Assembly (NCBI GenBank): GCA_963930775.1
Contig: OZ005696.1
Coordinates: forward strand, 5,828,001-5,892,000
Direction of reading: 5' to 3'
Origin: Cliona cf. orientalis
Lineage: Eukaryota > Porifera > Demospongiae > Clionaida > Clionaidae
DNA: 64,000 nt
The notes below the pieces were generated by a model. That model did no database searches. It was not told where the DNA came from and saw nothing but the letters and a program-made list of their open reading frames with translations. Shown piece by piece: positions 12,801 through 23,773 of this stretch (the stretch's first letter is position 1; each line of letters starts with the position of its first letter). The position numbers and the translations under genes were made by a program.

Positions 12801-15371
12801 TCGAATCTTGGTTGTAGTACTCTGCTCCTTCCTGACAGCATGCATGGGCAAGTAAAATACTTCTCTGGATGGCCTTTGCAAGTCGGCAACAGGAACAACC
12901 TCTGCATGCCCCAAGTCAAGATATTCCTCTATAACAGTAGAGAACTCTTGAAATTGATTTCTTGCATGCAAGGAACGTTCTAGAGATAGGAATCTCCTGA
13001 CAGCTTGAGACCTCGACTCGCCAATAGACTTTGCTCGAGGATTCTTAGGTAATGGCACAATAAAACTTCCATTTTCAGCACGAGTGTGATTTTCTTTGAA
13101 ATGTTGCACGACGGTACGTTCTTCAGGAGAGAGATCAGAACTGCTCTTGGGACTTTCCTCCAATTCCCAGAACTTGCGAAGAAGTTCGTCTCTAGAGGCA
13201 ACAAGCTGAGAGTGAAAAGATGCAACACCATGATGAGACGATACACGCATATTGGAGGTGCTTCCAGCCAAAACCCAACCAAATCTGGTTTCAAAGGCAG
13301 CTGGAGAGCCAGAAGGTCCACTCCGCCGGCCGTGCAACAATGTTTCAGCATAGACATCTACTCCCAGAAGGATGTCTATCTTTCCAGGATGACCAAAGTC
13401 AGGATCAGCCAGCTGTAAGCTGGAAAGGTGTGTCCACTTTGAATCAAAAGGAACTGGTTGGAGAGGCAGGTCACAAGTAACACGTGGAACCACAACAGCA
13501 GTGACTTGAAGCTTCTCAGTAGGCGAGGAAATAGCCGAGATACTGAATGTGGTGACCGAGTGAAGAGGGGATTGATGTGACAGTCCAGCTATGCCCGAGA
13601 TGCTAACTGTCCTTGAGGATCGAGGCAAACAGATGGATTGAGCCAAGCGCTCAGATACAAATGTAGTGGATGACGCAGAATCAAGAAGACCACGTGCTTT
13701 CACATTTGATCCATCAGGGGCATGCACAAGGAGTTGACACGTCATTAGAAGAGCATTAGATGCCAAACCAGTGGCTGCATTACTTGAAATGGAGGGTTGA
13801 ACGGAGGGTTGAACAGCAACAGGCGTAGATTGCTCATGCTGAGAACTCCCTCTAGCATCAATGTGGATGAGGGTGTGGTGTGGCTTCTGGCACTTCCTGC
13901 ATCGGTTGTTGCTGCCACACTGTTTGGAGAAATGACCAGGCTTGAGACAGTTCATACACAGATCGTTGTCTCGGATCATTGACACCATCTTGTCTCGAGG
14001 TAGCACCTTGAAACGAGGACAAGCATATAAAGGGTGCTTTTCTGGCTTGCACAGGATGCAACCAAGAACAGATTCAGAGGTGCTTGCAGCAAAGGATGCG
14101 ACTGGCTTGTTAGACTGAGACTTTTTGTTAGGATGTGCATCACCGCGTGGTGTCCTCTTGGTGTCGGAAGTACAAGTCTCGCAAGCTTGAGCACGTAGAT
14201 TCAAGAATTCTAGCAACTCATCGTAGTGTGGTACATCAGTGGATTTCTGACTGAATTTCTGCCACTCAAACATCGTGCTTTGATCCAATTTCAACTCTAT
14301 CATGGAGGTAATAAATGATCCCGATGGCTCATGATCCATGGACTTGAGAGCCCGGAGATGCTGCTGAAGCACATCGTGAAGACGACGCAGCTCCTTCCCA
14401 TTACCATCTTTCAAAGGGGGAACTTCACAGATCTTGCGTACATGTGTCTGATGGATCAGACGAGGACGATTATATCTCGACTCCAGACATTTCACAGCTT
14501 CAGCATAATGTTCGCCTGAGCGGGATAAACCCTCAATGGCACTCTTTGCGGATCCGTCTTTCAGGGAATGCTGCAAGTACACAAGCTTTTGGGTGTCAGA
14601 GATATCACAACGACCATGAATTGCCACACAAAACTGCTCCCAGAATGATCACCAATGGAGAATATCACCATCAAATGTGGGAACCTCAAGCTTAGGAAGC
14701 CTGACACCTTTCACCTCAGGAGTTAAAACTGCTTCAGGTGTGCATTTTGGATTGTATAGCCACTTGTTGACCTTCAGGGACATGTCGAATATGCTCTTAT
14801 CAAGCATTGTGATTGTCGTGTGCAGCTCTTCTGACACATCTCGAGTACACTGAGCAGTGACCTCATGACGAATGTGTCCCAACTCCTGTTTAAAATCTGA
14901 TAGCTGCTCCTGATACGCATGAATTAAATGAGCTTCCTTGGGATCACCAGAGAGAGAGTCGATTGCAGAGTTGGTCGAACAAAGCCTCGTCTTCAACTGC
15001 GACAAACGGCTAACTGCAATACTCCGGGTCCCAGATTCAGATGCTGATGAACACATTTGCAGCAAGTACTCAATGCGAGACGCGAGAGAGGCCACCTCAT
15101 CATCGTGAGCATCAAGTATCTCCTGCTCCTTAGTTAACCCCTCCTCGTCACCTTCTGCTATCGCATCGATTACTGCAAGATGGTGAGCTTTGAAGTCGGA
15201 GTCAAGTGTATCCAATTTCATCGACATCCGCTGGGCAAGGCTTGGTGTGGTTGGTGCATCAACTTTAGATTCAAGCTCACTGAGTCGAGTAGCAAGGCGG
15301 GTGACAGAGGCACGTACGACGCCTCTCCTTCTTCTGAGAGTAGCGAGTGAGGGTGCTTCGGTAGCATTCAT
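9858..15371 (-). pseudogene. BEL/Pao gag-pol frame with two premature stops
   Basis: The frame is continuous over 1,838 codons except for the two stops. From the 5' end: a coiled-coil-rich gag segment (15371-14649); gag with two Cys/His knuckles (about 13875-13958, CMNCLKPGHFSKQC then CRKCQKPHH); a protease-like region (GLLDSASSTTFVSERLA); reverse transcriptase with the YVDD active site at 12426-12437; RNase H (GFCDASE, WTDST); and integrase with a His/Cys zinc-binding region followed by D (about 10757), D (about 10559) and E (about 10397). It ends with the usual short beta-rich C-terminal domain. Both stops lie in otherwise well-conserved stretches, so they read as point inactivations and not as programmed recoding. 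No frameshift was seen. Confidence 0.88.
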
Positions 15372-15620
15372 CGTCGGCAGGCGACCTTGAAGATTGAAGA
15401 GGAAATGGACGTCCTATAGAATCCTTGAAAGAACCATTCAAACAATTACCAGTTAGTCAATTATCCGGCTCGAAGGACCCAAAATATGATGAGTTCTTTC
15501 CTAGGAACGCACCTCTGTAACTCCCTGAACCTTGAGAAGCATGCATCTACATGCTGGCTGCGCCGTATGTACTATGCATGGTTCAGCAACTCGCTTGAAT
15601 AGTTTGCAGTCAACTTCTCA

Positions 15621-15828
15621 TGGTAATGTAGATAGCAAAATGAACAGCACATGCTTATATAGCCAGCAAAGGAGCCCTAGCGGCACATAGAAAGAAAATG
15701 CTGTAACAGGTGAACAGGAGAACCAGACAAATCAGCTATACACAAATTAATTAGAACACACACAAACATGAGACCAGCTATTCAATGCAAATGAACAACA
15801 ATAAACAGTCAAGAGACAAATCCAAACA
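15621..15828 (-). repeat. 5' LTR of the BEL/Pao element
   Basis: Same 208-bp length as the 3' LTR, with TG...CA ends. The sequence immediately right of it (15829 onward, 'ccacccaagtattcggag') is the tail of the MASSPRHS segment, found uninterrupted at about 17173 and 18904. The element therefore landed next to or within a copy of that unit. Confidence 0.85.
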
Positions 15829-16402
15829 CCACCCAAGTATTCGGAGAGTCTCTAAACTTTACCAGCTATAAAGATAGGGAGTCTAATTCACTGGTCATTG
15901 TTACTCCCAAGCTGATTCATTGTGTCAATGGCATTGGAGAAATGGGACGTGTCAGGCTGGTTGTGAAAAGTACAGAAAACTACTGCATTCAGGTTTTGTT
16001 CTCTTGGGGGGGGGGGGGGGGGGGGGGGGGGGAGGGAGATGAATATGACATACGAGTATAATCTAATGATGACCATGTGTGCATGGATCAGCCTGGATGC
16101 ATGTACATGTACATGTATGTGTGCATATATGTACGTACATACTGTAAATGTATGCTGGTAAGTTAAATTGTATTAACAGTGATATGTGATTTCTCCCCCC
16201 CCCCCCCCCAATAATAATAAATAATCCTGTATGAAACTATACAAGTCGGTTTCATTTAAAATCTGCAATGTCATGCTATTAATTCTTAAAGGACAATCGG
16301 CCTTAACCATATTCAATGCAATAACATGGATTCGAAATATAGATACACTGTACGTGTAAATACATGTACATGTACAGGTATGTACACAGTCACATAACCC
16401 AC

Positions 16403-16699
16403 CAATTTGTTGTTGAATGAATGACTTTGCTTTCTTTGCTGCTGCCATTTCACTCTCACCATACAAGATTTGGACAAGATGCTGCCATGAAGATCCAGGT
16501 CTGCTGTTGACATAGACATCAGCTAAGGCATGTGTCTTCTCTTCAGCAGTTGAGTATTTCAGGTAGACTTCATCAAGATAAGAGGATGGAGTAACATAGT
16601 TCCACCCCAACACCCCATCCCACATCTTCCTTCTCCTTCCCTCATCTAATGTCACTTTCTCCATTACTCCAACTAAACTCTCCACTGTCAGAGTGGGAT
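16403..16699 (-). CDS. Death-domain exon 9
   Basis: A 99-codon exon that differs from exons 7 and 8 at only a few residues (TLDEGRRRKMWDGVLGWNY; AAAKKAKSFIQQQI). It keeps SSYLDEVYLKYSTAEEKTH and SSWQHLVQILYGESE. Acceptor TTTTCAG|ATCCC and donor ATTG|GTGGGT are unchanged from the other copies. Confidence 0.75.
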
Positions 16700-16842
16700 C
16701 TGAAAACATACTAGATTATCACATCATCACTACTATGGGGAAAGCATTTGTATTGAACACATATATAAAATCAGTGGCGTAGCCAGGGGGGAGCTCAGGG
16801 GGCTCGAGCACCTCCTTCTGCTCTTGGACTAGTTGACATGTT

Positions 16843-17193
16843 GCAGCGTGGATGTGGATGCCACTAACGCTTGCTGCACTGGCTTCCTGCAGGCGCAATA
16901 TCAACATGTGCTATTAGCTATCACAATCAGTGATGGCGTCCAGTCCGAGACATTCACTAAGGCTACGCTTGCTACGGGATCTTTTGTCGTCCAGTTCGAG
17001 TGAGACACCCCAGCTAAGAAGATCTCCTAGAGGCCTATCTAGGCGTTTAGTTAGCAAAGGCCAGCCTAATGGTACCAGTGTGTTGGGGAAAAGACCCCGG
17101 ACTGGTGATTATGCTACTGATTTTACTCAAGCAAATGATCTAAGGACATCTGTGCCACCACTGAAAGAGCCACCCAAGTATTCGGAGAGTCTC
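16843..17193 (+). other. Repeated open segment (MASSPRHS), copy 2, unrecognised
   Basis: An 87-codon open frame on the plus strand from ATG at 16933 to TAA at 17193-17195. It starts MASSPRHSLRLRLLRDLL, then has a Ser/Arg-rich part, a basic GKRPR patch that could be a nuclear signal, and ends PPKYSESL. It also occurs at about 18573-18930 with a 4-bp insertion that breaks the frame, and truncated at 8733-8931. I do not recognise it. It may be a captured gene fragment or a transposon remnant duplicated with the array unit. Confidence 0.4.
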
Positions 17194-17584
17194 TAAACTT
17201 TACCAGCTATAAAGATAGGGAGTCTAATTCACTGGTCATTGTTACTCCCAAGCTGATTCATTGTGTCAATGGCATTGGAGAAATGGGACATGTCAGGCTG
17301 GTTGTGAAAAGTACAGAAAACTACTGCATTCAGGTTTTGTTCTCTGGGGGGGGGGGGGGGGGGGGGGGGAGGGAGATGAATATGATATACGAGTATAATC
17401 TAATGATGACCATGTGTGCATGGATCAGCCTGGATGCATGTACATGTATGTGTGCATACATGTACGTACATACTGTAAATGTATGCTGGTAGTTAAATTG
17501 TATTAACAGTGATATGTGATTTCTCCCCCCCCCCCCCAATAATAATAAATAATCCTGTATGAAACTATATAAGTCGGTTTCATT

Positions 17585-17985
17585 ATCCCGCGCGCATGCG
17601 CAAGGGGTAAAGCAATCGGTTTGTATGTCTATTGTTGTTGTCGTTGTCGTCGGCACGAAAATCGCCAGATCTCGAGTTCTAGGCGTCTGTGCGTGCTATA
17701 AGCACAAGCAATCGGTAGATATCGGTGAAAAATGGTTTGTACGCGCTTCGAATTTCTCGAAAAAGCTTACTAGTTCTACAAATCGTGCATTCTCTGTTCA
17801 GCATGCCTGTGGTTTATCGACCACACCCACTCTTTTAGTATGCGGATGCGACTGCGCATGCTCAAGCACTGTGTTGTAAAGGGTCGTCACGCCATGAAAC
17901 CGCTACATGTGTGCCTCATAGTATTGCAATACTACGCTAGAGTGGCTACAGGGCGCGCGGGGTATGTGCTCTACAGAGCTCTAGT
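17585..17985. mobile_element. About 400-bp insertion found only in unit B
   Basis: Units A (16255-16263) and C (about 19300-19309) read 'ttcatttaaaatctg' without interruption, whereas here about 400 bp separates 'ttcatt' from 'tttaaaatctg'. The insert starts 'atcccgcgcgcatgcgcaag' and ends 'ctctacagagctctag'. A related copy lies inverted at about 58536-58935. The target duplication is at most 2-3 bp. The empty sites show the insertion came after the unit duplication. Confidence 0.75.
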
Positions 17986-18132
17986 TTAAAATCTGCAATG
18001 TCATGCTATTAATTCTTAAAGGACAATCGGCCTTAACCATATTCATTGCAATAACATGGATTCGAAATATAGATACACTGTACGTGTAAATACATGTACA
18101 TGTACAGGTATGTACACAGTCACATAACCCAC

Positions 18133-18429
18133 CAATTTGTTGTTGAATGAATGACTTTGCTTTCTTTGCTGCTGCCATTTCACTCTCACCATACAAGATT
18201 TGGACAAGATGCTGCCATGAAGATCCAGGTCTGCTGTTGACATAGACATCAGCTAAGGCATGTGTCTTCTCTTCAGCAGTTGAGTATTTCAGGTAGACTT
18301 CATCAAGATAAGAGGATGGAGTAACATAGTTCCACCCCAACACCCCATCCCACACCTTCCTTCTCCTTCCCTCATCTGATGTCACTTTCTCCATTACTCC
18401 AACTAAACTCTCCACTGTCAGAGTGGGAT
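18133..18429 (-). CDS. Death-domain exon 8
   Basis: A 99-codon exon nearly identical to exon 9. Visible differences include VTSDEGRRRKVWDG in place of VTLDEGRRRKMWDG. Both splice sites are intact. Its intron also holds a frame-broken copy of the MASSPRHS segment. Confidence 0.75.
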
Positions 18430-18572
18430 CTGAAAACATACTAGATTATCACATCATCACTACTATGGGGAAAGCATTTGTATTGAACACATATATAAAA
18501 TCAGTGGCGTAGCCAGGGGGGAGCTCAGGGGGCTCGAGCACCTCCTTCTGCTCTTGGACTAGTTGACATGTT

Positions 18573-18930
18573 GCAGCGTGGATGTGGATGCCACTAACGC
18601 TTGCTGCACTGGCTTCCTGCAGGCGCAATATCAACATGTGCTATTAGCTATCACAATCAGTGATGGCGTCCAGTCCGAGACATTCACTAAGGCTACGCTT
18701 GCTACGGGATCTTTAATTTGTCGTCCAGTTCGAGTGAGACACCCCAGCTAAGAAGATCTCCTAGAGGCCTATCTAGGCGTTTAGTTAGCAAAGGCCAGCC
18801 TAATGGTACCAGTGTGTTGGGGAAAAGACCCCGGACTGGTGATTATGCTACTGATTTTACTCAAGCAAATGATCTAAGGACATCTGTGCCACCACTGAAA
18901 GAGCCACCCAAGTATTCGGAGAGTCTCTAA
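18573..18930 (+). pseudogene. MASSPRHS segment copy 3, frameshifted
   Basis: Same sequence as 16843-17193, but 'gatctttaatttgtc' replaces 'gatcttttgtc', adding 4 bp and breaking the frame near codon 18. The downstream part (from ETPQLRRSPRG to YSESL and stop) is unchanged. Confidence 0.5.
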
Positions 18931-19450
18931 ACTTTACCAGCTATAAAGATAGGGAGTCTAATTCACTGGTCATTGTTACTCCCAAGCTGATTCATTGTGT
19001 CAATGGCATTGGAGAAATGGGACATGTCAGGCTGGTTGTGAAAAGTACAGAAAACTACTGCATTCAGGTTTTGTTCTCTTGGGGGGGGGGGGGGGGGGAG
19101 GGAGGGAGATGAATATGATATACGAGTATAATCTAATGATGACCACGTGTGCATGGATCAGCCTGGATGCATGTACATGTATGTGTGCATACATGTACGT
19201 ACATACTGTAAATGTATGCTGGTAGTTAAATTGTATTAACAGTGATATGTGATTTCTCCCCCCCCCCCCCCAATAATAATGAAACTATATAAGCCGGTTT
19301 CATTTAAAATCTGCAATGTCATGCTATTACTTCTTAAAGGACAATCGGCCTTAACCATATTCAATGCAATAATATGGATTCGAAATATAGATACATGGTA
19401 CGTGTAAATACATGTACATGTACAGGTATGTACACAGTCACATAACCCAC

Positions 19451-19747
19451 CAATTTGTTGTTGAATGAATGACTTTGCTTCCTTTGCTGCTGCCATTTCA
19501 CTCTCACCATACAAGATTTGGACAAGATGCTGCCATGAAGATCCAGGTCTGCTGTTGACATAGACATCAGCTAAGGCATATGTCTTCTCTTCAGCAGTTG
19601 AGTATTTTAGGTAGACTTCATCAAGATAAGAGGATGGAGTAACATAGTCCCACCCCAATACCCCATCCCACACCTTCCTTCTCCTTCCCTCATCTGATGT
19701 CACTTTCTCCATTACTCCAACTAAACTCTCCATTGTCAGAGTGGGAT
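19451..19747 (-). CDS. Death-domain exon 7
   Basis: A 99-codon exon of the near-identical trio: MESLVGVMEKVT at the start, WDGVLGWDYV, EEKTYALADVY, SSWQHLVQILYGESE, ending QQQI and G|GTGGGT. It is followed, in plus coordinates, by a complete GGCGTAGCC-type element at 19819-20170; units A and B have only its end. Confidence 0.75.
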
Positions 19748-19818
19748 CTGAAAACATACTAGATTATCACATCATCACTACCATGGGGAAAGCATTTGTA
19801 TTGAACACATGTATAAAA

Positions 19819-20170
19819 TCAGTGGCGTAGCCAGGGGGGAGCTCAGGGTGCTCGAGCACCCCCTTCTGCTCTTGGACTAGTTGACATGGTCCATAGAACA
19901 GCCTCATCCAGCACCCTTTTAGTTACTCTAAACCGTCATCTACTATGAAAATATATCTAGAAGACAGTTAGACACTTATCTTATTCCAATGCATTGTTAT
20001 TTGGCCGAAAATCTTAAGCTAGCTCGCTAGCTAGTTCAAAACGTGTTCTCTATGATAATTTGAACTTCGACCTCACCGGTTAATAAGTGGGCGTGGTTCA
20101 AAATTTTGCACGCACACTTTGCGCCTGTAGTCCAGCACCCCCTTACCTAAGTTCCTGGCTACGCCCCTGA
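19819..20170. mobile_element. GGCGTAGCCAGG-ended element, complete copy
   Basis: The left end reads CAGTGGCGTAGCCAGG and the right end CCTGGCTACGCCCCTG (inverted). Flanks AAAAT and AAAAG are consistent with an eroded 5-bp target duplication. No coding capacity. Related copies lie at 23067-23374 and 31557-31812. Confidence 0.7.
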
Positions 20171-20243
20171 AAAGTATTTAGTTGTGTCACACAGTATGAC
20201 ATAAAGTTACTCTTAATGACATGTATAAAACTGAATATACATG

Positions 20244-20787
20244 TACCGTACCCTCGCGAAAGAGGGCCCATGGGCAGTGCACCTTACACTGGGCCAAGAT
20301 TGGGCGGTGGGCTGATATTCGAGGTATCAGTGTCGCGTTTATATGCGAAAGAGCGCCCAGATAAGTTACCCGCGCTGGCTTCACAATTTGAATAGTAGCA
20401 GCGGCTACTATTGATTTCAGCCTTATTCAAGCACGGTTACCAATCCAGAGCAAGGGCGGCTGCAATACTTCACCGCGTGTCGTTGAGTGCAGCTGTATTA
20501 TTAAAGTGGGCGTGGCTACGATCGCTAGCCTTGTACGATCGTTGATTTGTGCTGAAACGTGGCATAAAGCTAGCTAAACTGTTTAGCACGTTTGTTATTC
20601 ATCGATCTTACATAGGATATTCGAAGTTCAGTCCTCAATAACCAGCCATTTGAGCTACGTTTTCAAGGGAAGCTACGTACACATGGGCGGATATTCGAGT
20701 AAACACTAGACCTTAGCAGGAAATTGATCCCAAAGTGGGGGGTGGGCCGATATTCCATAGTGGGCCCTCTTTCGCGAGGGTACGGTA
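20244..20787. mobile_element. 544-bp non-autonomous DNA element, copy 2
   Basis: Inverted ends TACCGTACCCTCGCGAAAGA (20244 onward) and its complement ending 20787 match exactly over 27 bp. The internal sequence is the reverse complement of the copy at 2956-3500. The inverted homology extends into palindromic ACATGT flanks. Confidence 0.78.
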
Positions 20788-20799
20788 CATGTATTTATT

Positions 20800-21230
20800 A
20801 ACCCCTGGTTCATACGCTGTAGGGTATAGTAATCCTTCTGTCTGTGTGTCTGTCTGTCTGTCTATTACCACGAAATCAGCTGCCTATACCTCTTTTTACA
20901 TTGAAAGGAAGGTGTCATAGGGTTTTTTATGGTGTTTCAAGGTTTCTATTGTGCAGATTTCGCTGAAAATGCTTCAATAGTACTAGTGTTATCAGGTTTG
21001 CTGGTAACTGCCACCTTCCTCGCTCCCTAGCAAGCTTTTGTTGGATAAACAGACTTCTTTCAACTCAAAGGGTACGACTGCATGGTTCATCACTGATCAT
21101 AGAACACTGGCAGATAAGCTTCTTGGCCTTCTGAGCATGCTACAAACTGCTGACATGACACTGCTATATGATAAATATGATACTGCTGCATAGTACGCAA
21201 TCATGTGCAATGCGGTCACCCTGACTCCAA
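20800..21230 (+). repeat. Array-unit repeat with antiparallel open segment
   Basis: Starts with the TAACCC/GTAGGGTATAG head and a (TCTG)n tract, then a conserved part reading in one frame GNCHLPRSLASF and in another ADKLLGLLSMLQTADMTLLY ending in a stop. This plus-strand part recurs with each older unit. It could be a decayed gene fragment carried along with the death-domain exon. Confidence 0.5.
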
Positions 21231-21299
21231 AGTTTTTAAATAATACACATACAATATTGATGCGCTTAATAATATGAGACACATGCAATACTGCTCACT

Positions 21300-21521
21300 A
21301 CAATTGGGCCAAGGATTTTGCACTGATGACCATAAGCTACCCCTTCCGAGGAATGAGGCTATAATAAGTATTCCAACAATGACTCTAATCTTTGGGTCTA
21401 GAGTGTGTTGAAGAGGTCTACTTTGGGAGGGGAGGACATAAACATCCCCTGACTCAAGAGACATTAGTGCTTTAGCATAACACTGACATGTGATTTCCCC
21501 TCCGGGCCCTCCCACTAACAA
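21300..21521 (-). other. Conserved minus-strand segment after exon 6 (CYAKALMSLESGD), possible exon
   Basis: Frame reads CYAKALMSLESGDVYVLPSQ then SRPLQHTLDPKIRV. Similar segments lie just downstream, in transcript sense, of five death-domain exons: about 21400-21490, 22800-22920, 24430-24545, 26480-26600 and 27290-27395. An AG precedes it (ACATGTCAG|TGTTATGC). Spliced from a phase-1 donor it would stop within four codons, so it would act as a terminator exon if used. It may equally be non-coding unit sequence. Confidence 0.35.
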
Positions 21522-21677
21522 ATGATCCTGTACGAAACTACGTGAGTCGATTTCCTTACAAATTACATGTACATGTACAATGTCATGCTATTAATTCTTA
21601 AAGCATAACCATATTCAATGCAATAATATGGAAACACAGATACATATAAATATGTTCATAGTTAACACGTAACCCAC

Positions 21678-21986
21678 CAACTGGTTGTTGAAGGAATGGC
21701 TTTGCTTCCTTCGCTGCCGCTATTTCACTCTCATTATACAAAATTTTGACAAGATGCTGCCATGAAGATTCAGGTCTGCTGTTGACATAGACATCAGCTA
21801 AGGCATGTGTCTTCTCTTCAGCAGTTGAGTATTTTAGGTAGACTTCGTCAAGATAAGAGGATGGAGTATATCCCACAAACCCATAGTTCCGCCTCAACAT
21901 CCTCTCCCACACCTCCCTTCTCCTTCCCTTGTCTGATGTTACTTTCTCCATTACTCCAACTAAACTCTCCACTGTCAGAGTGGGAT
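21678..21986 (-). CDS. Death-domain exon 6
   Basis: A 103-codon exon with a four-residue expansion (RRNYGFVGYTPSSYLDE) compared with exons 7-9, and SSWQHLVKILYNESEIAAAK. Donor GTTG|GTGGGT, acceptor TTTTCAG|ATCCC. It belongs to an older unit that also carries the plus-strand repeat at 22150-22620. Confidence 0.73.
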
Positions 21987-22149
21987 CTGAAAACATGTAG
22001 ACTATCACATCATCACTACTATGGGGAAAGCATTTGTATTGAACACATGCACAAAATTACATGTATATAGTGTGTCACACAGTATGACATAAAGTTACTC
22101 TTAATGACATGTACATGTATAAAACTGAATATACATGTACATGTACATG

Positions 22150-22620
22150 TATTTATTAACCCTTGATGCATGCGCTGTAGGGTATAGTCTGTGTGTCTGT
22201 CTGTCTATTACCACAAAATCTGCTGCCTATACCTCTTTTTACATTGAAAGGAAGGTGTCATAGGGTTTTTACGGTGTTTCAAGGTTTTGTCGTGTGGCTT
22301 TCGCTGAAAATTCTTCAATAGCACTAGTGTCATCAAGTTTGCTGGTAACTGCCCCCTTCCTCGCTCCCTCGGGGCCTGGCAAGCTTTTGATGGACAAAGA
22401 GGCTTCTTTTCAACTCGAAGGGTATGGAAATGTGTATGGTTAGTAATAGGTCTACCAAGACGACTGGTTCAGCACTGATTGTAGAACACTGACAGATAAG
22501 CTTCTTGGCTTTCTGAGCATATCACAAACTGCTGACATGACACTACTGTATGACGAATGTGATACTGCTGCATAGTATGTAATCGTGTGCAACGTGGTCA
22601 CCCTGACTCCAAAGTAATAC
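22150..22620 (+). repeat. Array-unit repeat, copy with intact open segments
   Basis: Contains FAGNCPLPRSLGAWQAFDGQ, ending at a GTATGG donor-like site. After 'ttagtaatag' it continues YQDDWFSTDCRTLTDKLLGF to a stop at about 22570. The donor/acceptor-like arrangement suggests two exons of a former plus-strand gene. No family was recognised. Confidence 0.45.
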
Positions 22621-23066
22621 ACATACATGTACAATAAATATTGATGCGCTTGTATCCATATGAGCAACTTGTAGAAATAATATGGGACATGCAATACTAC
22701 TCACTACAGTTGGGCCGAGGGTATTGCACTATAGTGCTTCATTGCATTTGCACTGATGACCATAAGCTACCCCTTCCGAGGAATGAGGCTATAATAAGTC
22801 TTCCAACACTGACTCTTATCTTTGGGTCTAAAGTGTGTTGAGGAGGTCTACTTTGGAAGGGGAGGACATAAATATCACCTGATTCAAGAGACATTAGTGC
22901 TTTAGCATAACACTGACATGTGATTCCCCCTCCCACTAACAAAATTAATAATCCTGTATGAAACTACATGAGTCGATTTCCTTACAAACGGCAATGTCAT
23001 GCTATTAATTCTTAAAGGATAACCATATTCAATGAAATAGTATGGAAACATAGATACATGTACATG

Positions 23067-23374
23067 CAGGGGCGTAGCCAGGGGGAGCACAGGGGGCATT
23101 TGCCCCCCCTTCTTTCCCAGATACCAGCACCAAGTTGTTACAGTAGTCTTCGGAGTCAAAAATGACCTGACTATAAAGCTATCTGTACACAAACTTTCGA
23201 GCTATGCTTCGATCAAGCAGTGTCTAGTTTTGAGTCCAAGCGTTTGATGAGTTCAACGGGCACAAAAGCGGGAACACTCCAGATCGCGTGATTTAATTAG
23301 TGGGTGTGGCTTCCAGTCTAAAATTTTACACACAATCCTGCCCCTCCTTTTCTGAAATCCTGGCTACGCTCCTG
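23067..23374. mobile_element. GGCGTAGCCAGG-ended element
   Basis: Ends CAGGGGCGTAGCCAGG and CCTGGCTACGCTCCTG are inverted, and flanks carry ACATG on both sides (5-bp duplication). It interrupts the intron just downstream of death-domain exon 5. Confidence 0.75.
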
Positions 23375-23411
23375 ACATGTAAATATGTTCACAGTTTAAT
23401 ACATAACCCAC

Positions 23412-23708
23412 CAACTGGTTGTTGAATGAATGACTTTGCTTCCTTTGCTGCTGCCATTTCACTCTCAACATACAATGTTCGGACAAGATACTGCCATGAA
23501 GAGTCAGATCTGCTGTTGATATAGACATCAGCTAAGGTATGTGTCTTCTCTTCAGCCGTTGAGTATTTTAGGTAGACTTCATCAAGATAAGAAGATGGAG
23601 TAACATGGTTCCACCTCAACACCCTCTCCCACACCTTCCTTCTCCTTCCCTCATATGATGTCACTTTCTCCATTACTCCAACTACACTCTCCACTGTCAG
23701 AGTGGGAT
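23412..23708 (-). CDS. Death-domain exon 5
   Basis: A 99-codon exon: VESVVGVMEKVTSYEG, VLRWNHVTPSSYLDE, SSWQYLVRTLYVESE. The acceptor is TTTTTAG (not TTTTCAG) and the donor GTTG|GTGGGT. It shares SRSDSSW with exons 3 and 4, which groups the three. Confidence 0.73.
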
Positions 23709-23773
23709 CTAAAAACATGTAGATTATATCATCACTACTATGGCGAAAGCATTTGTATTGAATCATGTATAAA

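Larger units (their letters stand above)
9609..15828 (-). mobile_element. BEL/Pao LTR retrotransposon, 6.2 kb, inactivated
   Basis: Complete LTR-to-LTR element on the same strand as the death-domain gene and inside its intron between exons 9 and 10. One reading frame runs 15371 to 9858 and is interrupted twice by in-frame stops (TGA at 14649-14651, TAG at 12597-12599). The domain order gag, zinc knuckles, aspartic protease, reverse transcriptase, RNase H, integrase is typical of BEL/Pao. Low LTR divergence (4 of 208) suggests a fairly recent insertion. With no matching target duplication, either the left flank was rearranged or the element reached this place by recombination. Confidence 0.9.
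15829..17584. repeat. Array unit A (recent segmental duplicate)
   Basis: The unit contains, left to right, the 'acccaagtattcggagagtc' tail, a poly-G run (about 16005-16031), a poly-C run (about 16195-16210), death-domain exon 9, a partial GGCGTAGCC element end and the MASSPRHS segment. A second G-run and C-run (about 17346-17369, 17526-17537) begin the next unit. It matches unit B at a constant offset of 1,730 bp with few substitutions. Confidence 0.8.

Noticed and set aside
9844..14695. Plus-strand and alternative minus-strand frames across the BEL/Pao element
   Set aside because: Shadows of the gag-pol frame; no independent motifs.
16003..19100. CRISPR-like regular spacing of repeats in the array units
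   Set aside because: The spaced repeats are kilobase-scale segmental duplicates in a eukaryotic genome, not short repeats with unique spacers.
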